Source: Pseudanabaena sp. UBA1465 (GTDB lineage Bacteria; Cyanobacteriota; Cyanobacteriia; Pseudanabaenales; Pseudanabaenaceae). Taken from it: a stretch of DNA of 6,168 bases. Position 1 is the first letter of the stretch; the number at the start of each line of letters is the position of its first letter. Below are positions 1 to 6,070 of the stretch, one piece after another. A program made the position numbers and the translations under genes. The stretch is taken from the NCBI GenBank assembly GCA_002325645.1, contig DCSN01000003.1, forward strand, positions 45,648 to 51,815, in the 5' to 3' direction. The notes beneath the pieces were generated by a model. That model worked only from the letters and a program-made list of their open reading frames with translations, was not told the DNA's origin and made no database searches.

Positions 1-158
1 CTTACTGGGGTTCTCAGCCTTGATATTACGCTTCCTGTGCTTTCGCTAAATTTCTTACCGCATCCTTTGCATAAGTAGTTCTGGATGGCTTTGCCATTTT
101 GGTGGTGGTGTTTGCCGTTTTTGATGATTTTTTCACTCTGGCACTGTGAGCATTCCAT
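1..158 (-). CDS. IS1-like transposase, N-terminal zinc-ribbon part (truncated by the window edge)
   Basis: This is the start of an insertion-sequence gene that runs off the left edge; 52 codons are visible. The reading frame begins MECSQCQSEKIIKNG and has Cys pairs at residues 3/6 and 30/33 (CSQC and CKGC), a zinc ribbon like the N-terminal DNA-binding part of IS1 InsA-type transposases. The sequence after it, ending RLRTPV, resembles the entry to the helix-turn-helix region in cyanobacterial IS1-family proteins (family knowledge, from memory). The ATG at 158-156 is chosen because AAGGAG lies 6 nt upstream and the zinc ribbon begins directly after it. The catalytic domain is outside the window, so whether the gene is intact cannot be judged. 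Other zinc-ribbon transposase families are possible, but a mobile-element protein is likely. Confidence 0.75.
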   Translation of the reverse strand, partial: MECSQCQSEKIIKNGKHHHQNGKAIQNYLCKGCGKKFSESTGSVISRLRTPV

Positions 159-164
159 AACTTT

Positions 165-170
165 CTCCTT
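165..170 (-). promoter_or_regulatory. Shine-Dalgarno site of the IS1-like transposase
   Basis: On the minus strand AAGGAG is followed by a 6-nt spacer and the ATG at 158-156. It is the clearest ribosome binding site in the window and fixes the start of the transposase gene. Confidence 0.7.
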
Positions 171-188
171 TGCTCTGCCTCTATTTTC

Positions 189-284
189 TCATACCACTAA
201 TTCACTGACCAGTGCCGTCGCTTCAGCGCTGAGAGTGTCAATTACCGCGACTCCCTCAAGGATCGCTTTGCATTTCCTTAGGAT
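189..284 (-). other. Short open minus-strand frame without a start codon, possible gene remnant
   Basis: Between an in-frame TAA (287-285) and a TGA (191-189) the minus strand reads about 31 sense codons. The end is a plausible peptide, AILEGVAVIDTLSAEATALV then SELVV. No ATG, GTG or TTG occurs in this frame, and the stop lies 30 nt before the transposase start. It could be the tail of a decayed gene, perhaps interrupted when the insertion sequence arrived, or simply chance. I do not recognise the peptide. Confidence 0.15.
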
Positions 285-292
285 TTAACCGC

Positions 293-314
293 TACAATGC
301 GATTATAATGCGAT
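293..314 (+). promoter_or_regulatory. Duplicated -10-like motif upstream of the amino-acid binding protein gene
   Basis: Two 11-bp units stand in tandem, TACAATGCGAT (293-303) and TATAATGCGAT (304-314), differing at one base. Each begins with a good -10 hexamer (TACAAT, TATAAT). A TTGCAT at 268-273 sits 19 nt before the first hexamer and could be its -35; no good -35 is visible at normal spacing for the second. Use of the second hexamer would give a leader of only about 10 nt. The promoter call is inference from motifs. Confidence 0.5.
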
Positions 315-326
315 CAAAAAATATCT

Positions 327-1451
327 ATGAATTACCAAAAGCGATCGCGTCGTCAAGGTTTCTGGCATCGTCAAGGCTGGCAAATGTTCTTACCAAGGGC
401 GATCGCGCTGTTATTAGCAGGTTTATGTGCAGGTTTATGTTTGTTTGCCCTCGCTGCTTGTGAGCCGATCCCTGAACCAAATCAAATGACCGTCGGGACT
501 GCTAATCGCCTCAAAACTGTCCTAGGTCGTGGCAAATTGGTTTGCGGTGTCAGTGGCGAATTACCAGGATTTAGCTTTGTCAATAAAGAGGGGAAATATT
601 CGGGATTAGATGTAGATATTTGTCGGGCGATCGCGGCGGCTTTGTTTAACGATCCTAACGCGGTGCAATTTCGGAATCTGAATGCGAAGGAACGCTTCAC
701 CGCTTTGCAATCGGGTGAAGTGGATGTACTAAGTCGCAATACCACATGGACATTAAGCCGCGATACTGCTTCACGGCTTGCTTTTATGCCTGTGGTTTTC
801 TATGACGGTCAAGGCGTAATGGTACGCAAGGATAGCAATATTAAGTCCATTACCGATTTGAAGGATGCCGATATTTGCGCTCAAACGGGGACAACTACGG
901 AACAGAATCTTGCCGATCAAATGCGAAAGCGGAATCTTACCTACAAGCCCGTAGTTTATGAAGATGTGAATGCCACGTTTAATGCCTATCAAGCAGGACG
1001 TTGCGCGGCTATTACCGCCGATCGCTCGGCTCTTGTGGTGCGCCGTACTCGTCTCTCCGATCCTGAGAGTCATGTGGTTTTAGATTTCGTGATCTCTAAG
1101 GAACCCTTAGCGCCTGCGGTGGGCGATGGCGACTCGAAATGGTCAGATATTGTGAAATGGATTATTTTTACGGCGATCGAAGCTGAAGATTTGGATATTT
1201 CTTCTGCTAATTTAGCGACTCAGTTACAGAGCAAAAATGCCGAAATTCGTCGATTTTTAGGAGTCGATGGCAGCTTGGGGAAAGATATGGGTGTTGCCAA
1301 TGATTTCACAGCGCGAGTGATTAAGCATATCGGGAACTATGCCGAAATCTACGATCGCAATCTGGGCAAAGATACATCTTTCAAATTGCCACGCGGACAG
1401 AATGAACTCTGGAAAAATGGCGGTCTAATGTACGCGCCCCCATTTCGTTAG
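327..1451 (+). CDS. aapJ: AapJ/BztA/NatF-type amino-acid ABC transporter substrate-binding lipoprotein
   Basis: Periplasmic solute-binding protein of a polar amino-acid ABC importer (SBP family 3), 374 residues. Residues 20-44 form a hydrophobic signal ending in the lipobox LAAC, with Cys45 the predicted lipidated residue. Family hallmarks are GLDVDICRA (93-101), NAKERFTALQSGEVD (119-133) continuing into LSRNTTWTLSRD (135-146), and GTTTEQNL (188-195); the protein ends GGLMYAPPFR. Cys183 and Cys226 probably form a disulphide in the second lobe. This pattern matches AapJ/BztA general amino-acid systems; the cyanobacterial counterpart is NatF of the N-II system. Start: the ATG at 327 has no Shine-Dalgarno sequence. 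An internal ATG at 384 (residue 20) would give a shorter, more standard signal peptide and is a real alternative. No permease or ATPase gene is adjacent, so partners must be encoded elsewhere or the protein has drifted in role. Class is confident; exact ligand is unknown. Confidence 0.93.
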   Translation: MNYQKRSRRQGFWHRQGWQMFLPRAIALLLAGLCAGLCLFALAACEPIPEPNQMTVGTANRLKTVLGRGKLVCGVSGELPGFSFVNKEGKYSGLDVDICRAIAAALFNDPNAVQFRNLNAKERFTALQSGEVDVLSRNTTWTLSRDTASRLAFMPVVFYDGQGVMVRKDSNIKSITDLKDADICAQTGTTTEQNLADQMRKRNLTYKPVVYEDVNATFNAYQAGRCAAITADRSALVVRRTRLSDPESHVVLDFVISKEPLAPAVGDGDSKWSDIVKWIIFTAIEAEDLDISSANLATQLQSKNAEIRRFLGVDGSLGKDMGVANDFTARVIKHIGNYAEIYDRNLGKDTSFKLPRGQNELWKNGGLMYAPPFR

Positions 1452-1457
1452 CGAAGA

Positions 1458-1524
1458 GGGTTGAGCATTTGCGGATGGAAATTGTCATGAAAGTTGGGAA
1501 ATAGTGGCGCAAATGCTCAAACCC
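1458..1524. repeat. Inverted repeat with 13-bp perfect arms just after the binding-protein gene
   Basis: TTGAGCATTTGCG (1461-1473) is exactly complementary to CGCAAATGCTCAA (1508-1520); allowing one gap, the match extends to 1458 and 1524. The 34-nt interior shows no further pairing. The right arm is the flank of the palindromic repeat at 1503-1605, so the left arm looks like an inverted copy of that flank, perhaps from a second, decayed repeat. A loop this long is not typical of an intrinsic terminator. Confidence 0.6.
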
Positions 1525-1605
1525 AAACCAAGAAAAAATTTAAAAGTGTTGCGAAGCAACACTTTTAAATTTTTTCTTATGGTTCGTTTGATCGGCAATT
1601 GCTGT
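1503..1605 (+). repeat. Palindromic intergenic repeat, copy 1
   Basis: About 103 bp centred on position 1554. The left flank carries GCTCAAACCCAAACCAAGAA (1514-1533), the centre is a 23-bp perfect hairpin, and the right side ends CAATTGCTGT (1596-1605). Copy 2 (3021-3123) shares all three parts in the opposite orientation, and its ends lie at the same 51-bp distance from the centre. The left end here is less certain, because the ACAGC seen in copy 2 is not conserved. It looks like a non-coding mobile (MITE- or REP-like) repeat. Confidence 0.7.
1530..1578. terminator. 23-bp perfect hairpin, probable terminator of the binding-protein gene
   Basis: The arms at 1530-1552 and 1556-1578 pair perfectly around a GAA loop (core GTTGC-GAA-GCAAC). 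The outer stem is A-rich on the left and T-rich on the right, so the transcript would end in a U-rich tract on either strand. It lies about 80 nt after the upstream stop codon and about 90 nt before the next start. Terminator function is inferred from structure and position; the hairpin is also the core of a repeat family. Confidence 0.5.
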
Positions 1606-1636
1606 GGAAATGTCGATGGATAGTTTGCTACCGCTA

Positions 1637-1642
1637 TAGAAT
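1637..1642 (+). promoter_or_regulatory. Candidate -10 element for the FAD-linked oxidase gene
   Basis: TAGAAT (5 of 6 to consensus, overlapping TATAGA at 1635-1640) lies 27 nt before the ATG at 1670. No convincing -35 is seen at normal spacing, so this is a weak call. There is no Shine-Dalgarno sequence near the start codon. Confidence 0.25.
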
Positions 1643-1669
1643 AGAGGAATAACTCAAGACCAGTAAATC

Positions 1670-3001
1670 ATGCAAATATCTTTAGAAAACCTGTTAGAAG
1701 AATTGTCAGGGATTGAGGCGATTACAAATCCGCAGCAAGTTGCCAAACTTTCAGAAGATTTTGCTCATTTCAGTCCTATTCTTGTTCCGTTATTAGCGGG
1801 GAAGGTTGGTGATGTTGTAGTCTATCCAAGCAACGAAAGCGAAGTACTGAGGATTGCTCAAACCTGTGTCAAATATAAAATCCCTCTGACAGTGAGGGGC
1901 AGTGGCACAGGCAATTATGGGCAATGTACGCCTCTGAAAGGTGGTGTAATTTTAGAAACTTCACGACTTCAATCGATCAAATGGATTAAAGCAGGGCTGG
2001 CTTGTGTGGAAACAGGCGTAAAAATAGTAACACTCGATAAAAAAGCGCAAGAAATTGGTTGGGAATCGCGAATGGTTCCATCGACGTTTAGAAGTGCAAC
2101 GGTGGGCGGTTTCATTGCAGGGGGAAGCGGTGGAATTGGCTCGGTTTTGTATGGTCAGTTGCGCGATCGCGGTAATCTCAGAGCCGTGCGTGTCGTCACC
2201 ATTGAAGATGAACCACGCATTATCGAACTACGCGGCGATGATGTGCAGAAAGTGAATCACGCCTACGGCACAAATGGCATTATTACAGAATTGGAAGTTC
2301 CTTTAGCCCCTGCCTATGGCTGGTCAGAATTTGTGATTAGTTTTGCCGACTTCATGACTGCGGCAAGCTTTGGGCAATCTCTAGGTAACAGCGATGGCAT
2401 TATTGCCAAAATGATCAGTGTTCATGCTGCGCCGATTCCTAATTATTTTGCGGCTTTACAGAGCTACATCCCTAAAGATTCCCATTGTGCTTTAGTGCTG
2501 ATTGCCGAAAGCGATCGCGAACCATTTTTGAGCTTAGTTCAAGAATTTAAGGGTACAGTTTGCTATGAGAAAAGCGCTCAGGACTCAGGTAAAGGAATTA
2601 GTTTGGTGGAATTTTCTTGGAATCACACCACTTTACACGCTCGCGCCGCCGATGCTTCCCTTACCTATTTACAAAGTCTATTTCTGAATGATCCCAAATT
2701 AGAACTTTTGCAGCAAATGTACGATCATTTTGGCGATGAAGTGATGATGCATTTAGAGTTTATTCGGGTGAATGGGGTGGTGATTCCTGCGGCGATTCAG
2801 GTAGTCCGTTTTACGACAGGCGATCGCCTCAATGAAATCATTCAGTACCATGAAGCGCAGGGTGTATTTATTGCGAATCCGCACACTTACATTCTCGAAG
2901 ATGGCGGCATGAAAACCGTAGATTATGAGCAGTTAAATTTCAAGAAAATGGTCGATCCTTACGGTTTAATGAATCCTGATAAAATGAAAGCTTGGACATA
3001 A
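1670..3001 (+). CDS. FAD-linked oxidase / FAD-binding oxidoreductase (GlcD-like, PCMH fold)
   Basis: Flavin-dependent oxidoreductase of 443 residues, substrate not recognised. Around residues 40-215 it has the PCMH-type FAD-binding domain: YPSNESEVLRIAQTCVKYKI (52-71), the pyrophosphate-binding loop RGSGTGNYGQ (76-85), a glycine-rich TVGGFIAGGSGGIGS (144-158), and YGTNGIITELEVPL (199-212). The C-terminal half, ending in DPYGLMNPDKMK (430-441), corresponds to the FAD-oxidase C-terminal domain, where DP.GL.NP.K is a usual ending in glycolate- and lactate-type dehydrogenases. There is no signal peptide or membrane segment, so it is probably cytoplasmic. Its length is slightly below that of typical GlcD proteins (450-500 residues, from memory). 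The ATG at 1670 lacks a Shine-Dalgarno sequence but gives a natural N-terminus. It is probably monocistronic, with repeat hairpins on both sides. D-2-hydroxyacid oxidation is a reasonable guess, not shown by the sequence. Confidence 0.85.
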   Translation: MQISLENLLEELSGIEAITNPQQVAKLSEDFAHFSPILVPLLAGKVGDVVVYPSNESEVLRIAQTCVKYKIPLTVRGSGTGNYGQCTPLKGGVILETSRLQSIKWIKAGLACVETGVKIVTLDKKAQEIGWESRMVPSTFRSATVGGFIAGGSGGIGSVLYGQLRDRGNLRAVRVVTIEDEPRIIELRGDDVQKVNHAYGTNGIITELEVPLAPAYGWSEFVISFADFMTAASFGQSLGNSDGIIAKMISVHAAPIPNYFAALQSYIPKDSHCALVLIAESDREPFLSLVQEFKGTVCYEKSAQDSGKGISLVEFSWNHTTLHARAADASLTYLQSLFLNDPKLELLQQMYDHFGDEVMMHLEFIRVNGVVIPAAIQVVRFTTGDRLNEIIQYHEAQGVFIANPHTYILEDGGMKTVDYEQLNFKKMVDPYGLMNPDKMKAWT

Positions 3002-3020
3002 AAACGTGAGTTCCCGTCAT

Positions 3021-3123
3021 ACAGCAATTGTCGCGTAAACAAATCACAAGAACATTTTTAAAAGTCTTGCTTCGCAAGACTTTTAAAAATGTTCTTGGTT
3101 TGGGTTTGAGCGCAAAGCGCTGT
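3021..3123 (-). repeat. Palindromic intergenic repeat, copy 2 (best preserved)
   Basis: A 103-bp element bounded by ACAGC (3021-3025) and GCTGT (3119-3123), centred on position 3072. The imperfect terminal inverted repeats match at 10 of the first 15 bases. A 24-bp perfect hairpin forms the middle. On the minus strand the flank includes GCTCAAACCCAAACCAAGAA, identical to copy 1. It fills nearly all of the 126-bp gap between two convergent genes and ends 4 bp from the transporter stop codon. No clear target duplication is seen. Confidence 0.75.
3047..3097. terminator. 24-bp perfect hairpin, probable bidirectional terminator
   Basis: The arms at 3047-3070 and 3074-3097 pair perfectly around a TTC loop (GAA on the minus strand). 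It stands between the stop codons of the convergent oxidase (3001) and transporter (3128) genes, where a terminator for both strands is expected. Stretches of A and T in the stem give U-rich 3' arms in either direction. Function is inferred. Confidence 0.6.
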
Positions 3124-3127
3124 AACT

Positions 3128-4087
3128 CTATGCTCCAAAGCAGATAATCCAGACAGGTAGCATCAAAAATAAGCCAATGAATGAGAAGGCGATCGTGCTA
3201 ATCAGTAAATCGCGATCAAGATTGTAAACTTCCGCCAGAATTAGCACCGATAAGCCTGTGGGTGTACCTGACATCAAGGTGAGAATTAAGCGCGGATCAT
3301 TTCTTAACCCAAAAGCGGTGGCTCCTAGCCCGATCGCTAAAGGTACGATCGCCACTCTTAAAAAAGCGGCGATCGCCGCAGGTTTGAGGCTATTCCAATG
3401 CTCAATTTTGCCTAATCGTAAGCCAACTAAGGACAGCGCAAAGGCGATCGTCACCCATACCCCTGCATCCAGTCCCGATTCGATCGCCGCAGGTAAACCG
3501 ATGGGGCGAGTATACCAACCGATCGCAAAAGCCCACAGACTCGGCACAGTGGCAACATCAAGCAATAATTTCCACCAAGTCGGCTTGACCTCACTCTTGC
3601 CAAAATAGCTGGCAATGAATACGGCAATCCCATAGTTTCCTGCCACATTACTCGCGATGCTATACAACACCGCCCAATCTGCATAGGTGGAACTAGCAAG
3701 AGAATTAGTCAGGGTCAAGCCCACAAAGCCCGTATTGCCGAGCATTGTCGCCAAAATAAAGCTTCCTAAACTAGAGCGATCGCTATCTGCTTGTTTCGCA
3801 AATTGCCAGCCAATTAGGGCAAGCAGCCAACTGAGAACTAAGGCGGCGATCGCCACATAGGGAATATAGGGAGTATCCGAAAATTGCGTATGTCTGGCAA
3901 GGACAAATAACTGTAATGGCACACCCACCCAATAAAGCGCAACCCCCAGAAATTTAGAGGCGCTTTGAGGAGCGAATCTCGAAAATAATAAGCCAACACC
4001 TGTCCATAGAACTAATGGAATATAGGCCTTAATCAAATCAGTAAAATGGAAGATCGACCAGAAATCATTAATATCAGTTAGCAACAT
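3128..4087 (-). CDS. AEC (auxin efflux carrier) family permease
   Basis: Inner-membrane transporter of 319 residues, the usual size for the family. About ten hydrophobic segments can be placed: 22-38, 46-64, 73-94, 108-130, 138-161, 178-192, 205-224, 236-260, 266-288 and 293-317. Family-typical stretches are ATMLGNTGFVGLTLT (113-127), an early membrane motif, and LMSGTPTGLSVLILAEVYNL (271-290) near the end, as in bacterial AEC proteins annotated as malate or auxin-type carriers. The substrate cannot be read from sequence. The ATG at 4087-4085 overlaps the last 14 bp of the upstream amidase gene and lacks a good Shine-Dalgarno sequence, suggesting co-transcription and translational coupling. 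Any functional link with a wall amidase is not obvious. The gene ends just before the convergent palindromic repeat. Confidence 0.88.
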   Translation of the reverse strand: MLLTDINDFWSIFHFTDLIKAYIPLVLWTGVGLLFSRFAPQSASKFLGVALYWVGVPLQLFVLARHTQFSDTPYIPYVAIAALVLSWLLALIGWQFAKQADSDRSSLGSFILATMLGNTGFVGLTLTNSLASSTYADWAVLYSIASNVAGNYGIAVFIASYFGKSEVKPTWWKLLLDVATVPSLWAFAIGWYTRPIGLPAAIESGLDAGVWVTIAFALSLVGLRLGKIEHWNSLKPAAIAAFLRVAIVPLAIGLGATAFGLRNDPRLILTLMSGTPTGLSVLILAEVYNLDRDLLISTIAFSFIGLFLMLPVWIICFGA

Positions 4088-5909
4088 TCACAATCCATTC
4101 AGTAATACCATCAGCGAGGGTCTTAGCCAATAGATTTTGCTGTTGTGGATCGATAATCCATTCAAACTCAACGGGATTGATCATAAATCCTAATTCTAGA
4201 AGTACAGAAGGAGTATTTGTGGGACGCACTAGGGCTAAGTTATTCCAATACACACCATAATCATTGCGGGTTAGCTTTTGAGAAATATAGGTGTTAATGA
4301 ACTTAGCAAAATCTTGAGCCTGTGAATTGTACCAAAAAGCACTGACTCCTGATGTATTGATTGCATCACCATCATCGGGCAGAGCGTTGTAATGGAGGCT
4401 GATCGAGAGGGTGGGTTCTTCCTGCGTAATTTTGGCAACCCTTGCCGCTAAATCCAGATCAACATCATCGGTGCGAGTCATCACGACCTTTGCCCCACGA
4501 TTTTGTAATTCCGCTTGCAATAGCTGAGAAATCTTTAAGGCGACATCTTTTTCAGGATATCCCGTTGGCGATCGCGATCCCAAATCCTCCTTTCCACCAT
4601 GTCCTGCATCGAGGAGGATTTTAGCGCCCTTAAGAGGAGATTCTTGATTTGACGCAGAGAGAATGGGTGGATGTTTGAGAGATAGGATCAGATTTGTACC
4701 TTGATAGCGAACTTTATAACCCCATTGTTGTTTGGGTTTCAGGCTAATGGTATAGGTGATCTTGTCAGGTTCAGACTGTACCCACTCTAGGGTGTTGATA
4801 ATTGATGTGGGGGCAATGGAAATTGTGTCGGTTTGGGCGGTGATATTATAAAGAGTTAGGGCGATGGTGCGATCGCCTTGGATAATCGAAATTGGTACTG
4901 GCACTTCTAAGGGAATGATCACCTCTGTCCAAACATTATCTTTATCGACAATGCGCTTGGTTTTAATACTGCGAACCGTTGAATGGGTATAGGTTTCCAT
5001 CTCTTCGATTTTAGTCATGCTCTTTCTCACCCATCCGCCATAATCTAACCTGAGCCAATCACCTTGTTTTCCTGTGATCAGGGCTTTGGTTCCTTGGGGG
5101 AGAGGGGTTAACCTTGAGAAGTCTGTACTTGCGCCAGTGCGGGCATCGGCAGCGATCGCGATTATTTCTGCAACTTGGATATATTTAGAAGAGAGAATTT
5201 CTACTGTACCTTTAGCTTTTTCCTTAATCACGCGATCTCCTAGGCGCATCTCATACTCAGGCTGACCGAGTTGCCCAGAATTTTCAAAGTTGGTGCAGCC
5301 CCGAAAATATCCTGTGGGTGATTCATCGGTAGCAGCATTATTACCTGTAAGTACCGATGAATTGGGCGGTAATTGGATATTACGGCGGCGGGGTAATAGT
5401 GGAACCTCGCGATCGCCAACCCTCACCACTAATTTGGCACTAGGTGTGGCGATCGCATCAAAGCAAATTCTCTCATTGGGTTGTCTGGCAATATCGGCAG
5501 TGGGAAAAAGAGAACTCTTAATAAAACCAATCTCCTTTGGAGGCTGAGTAATTCTTGACGTTCGCGCCACCTTGACATTGATTTGGCGATCACCATTGCG
5601 ATCGCTGGTGTACTTGATCTTAAAAATATTGTCGCCGATTTGAAGGGGCAAGCTCGGCGCAAAATGTCCTGCGGCACTCCTCGAAATGACTTGATCATTG
5701 ATGCTGACATTACCTTGCTTAGGCGCAGTTCCAATGAAAAAGAGGCGATCGCTAGTGGTGGTATGTTCTAACGGCGGATAGGTGAGATGTAGTTGTGTCG
5801 GCGGAACAAAGTTCTGTGCGTTATTCTGTGAGTTATTCTGTGCGCTAGTTGCAGTGGCAATGAAAAAGCTCAACAAGCCAATCAAAAAAAGTCCTAACAG
5901 TCGCCGCAT
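4074..5909 (-). CDS. amiC: N-acetylmuramoyl-L-alanine amidase (AmiC-type, Amidase_3) with long N-terminal region
   Basis: Exported peptidoglycan amidase that cleaves the bond between N-acetylmuramic acid and L-alanine, acting in daughter-cell separation and, in filamentous cyanobacteria, septum perforation (family knowledge). Start: the ATG at 5909 (611 residues) is preferred because it opens directly with a signal peptide, MRRLLGLFLIGLLSFFIATA, with likely cleavage near TSA-Q. A longer frame from a TTG at 5957 adds 16 residues that would spoil it. In 611-residue numbering: a Gln/Asn-rich linker (25-33); beta-rich, probably Ig-like segments (about 40-240); an SH3-like part with GKQGDWLRLDYGGWVRKSM (280-298); an AMIN-like part (about 325-415); and Amidase_3 from about 427. 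Zinc ligands are probably His437 (DAGHGGKE), Glu453 (YPEKD) and His506 (SLHYNA); Glu572 in LLELGF is the likely catalytic residue. All expected active-site residues are present. It is probably first in an operon with the AEC permease. Confidence 0.9.
   Translation of the reverse strand: MRRLLGLFLIGLLSFFIATATSAQNNSQNNAQNFVPPTQLHLTYPPLEHTTTSDRLFFIGTAPKQGNVSINDQVISRSAAGHFAPSLPLQIGDNIFKIKYTSDRNGDRQINVKVARTSRITQPPKEIGFIKSSLFPTADIARQPNERICFDAIATPSAKLVVRVGDREVPLLPRRRNIQLPPNSSVLTGNNAATDESPTGYFRGCTNFENSGQLGQPEYEMRLGDRVIKEKAKGTVEILSSKYIQVAEIIAIAADARTGASTDFSRLTPLPQGTKALITGKQGDWLRLDYGGWVRKSMTKIEEMETYTHSTVRSIKTKRIVDKDNVWTEVIIPLEVPVPISIIQGDRTIALTLYNITAQTDTISIAPTSIINTLEWVQSEPDKITYTISLKPKQQWGYKVRYQGTNLILSLKHPPILSASNQESPLKGAKILLDAGHGGKEDLGSRSPTGYPEKDVALKISQLLQAELQNRGAKVVMTRTDDVDLDLAARVAKITQEEPTLSISLHYNALPDDGDAINTSGVSAFWYNSQAQDFAKFINTYISQKLTRNDYGVYWNNLALVRPTNTPSVLLELGFMINPVEFEWIIDPQQQNLLAKTLADGITEWIVNVAN
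5811..5843 (-). repeat. 12-bp tandem repeat in the amidase linker
   Basis: Two adjacent units, GTTATTCTGTGA (5820-5831) and GTTATTCTGTGC (5832-5843), plus a partial unit GTTCTGTGC (5811-5819), given on the plus strand. On the coding strand they give the Gln/Asn-rich stretch just after the signal peptide (NNSQNNAQN). Repeat number may vary among strains; the segment is a flexible linker by composition. Confidence 0.7.
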
Positions 5910-5976
5910 AAATTCTATCGCTTTCCCAAAAGAGAGATGTAACGCATCATTGTTCAATACTATTACATCGTAAAGG

Positions 5977-6045
5977 AATTTTTAAAAGGCTTGCAAAGCA
6001 AGCCTTTTAAAAATTTTTTGATTTTGAGACAACACAAAACGCTGT
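5977..6045 (-). repeat. Palindromic intergenic repeat, copy 3 (one side eroded)
   Basis: A perfect 18-bp hairpin (arms 5977-5994 and 5998-6015, loop AAA) is followed by a flank containing TTTGAG and ending CGCTGTAAC, close to the flank of copy 2 and in the same orientation. GCTGT (6041-6045) lies 49 bp from the hairpin centre, against 51 in copy 2. The other half, toward the amidase start, shows no clear match, so the left boundary is set at the stem. The stem differs in sequence from copies 1 and 2 but remains fully paired. Confidence 0.6.
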
Positions 6046-6070
6046 AACGCATTAAATGCATTAAATATAG

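Noticed and set aside
203..231. Small palindromes CACTGACCAGTG (203-214) and CAGCGCTG (224-231) as operators or attachment sites
   Set aside because: The arms are only 4-5 bp and there is no second copy or clear promoter relation, so chance is likely.
85..288. Plus-strand open frame of 67 codons
   Set aside because: Antisense to the zinc-ribbon transposase start, with a Trp/Phe/Leu-rich unnatural composition and no ribosome site. It is a shadow.
482..1073. Two minus-strand open frames (482-745, 771-1073)
   Set aside because: They lie inside the strongly recognised amino-acid binding protein gene and show no family features.
1452..1669. tRNA or structured small RNA gene in the gap
   Set aside because: No cloverleaf-like arrangement or T-loop motif is seen; the pairing is explained by the hairpin repeat.
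5429..5734. Minus-strand 101-codon frame and several plus-strand frames across 4442-5973
   Set aside because: All overlap the amidase coding region in other frames. HIP1 sites tend to keep alternative frames open, and the products look random.
5910..5957. Extended amidase start at the TTG at 5957
   Set aside because: It needs a rare start codon and adds residues before a textbook signal peptide that starts at the ATG at 5909.
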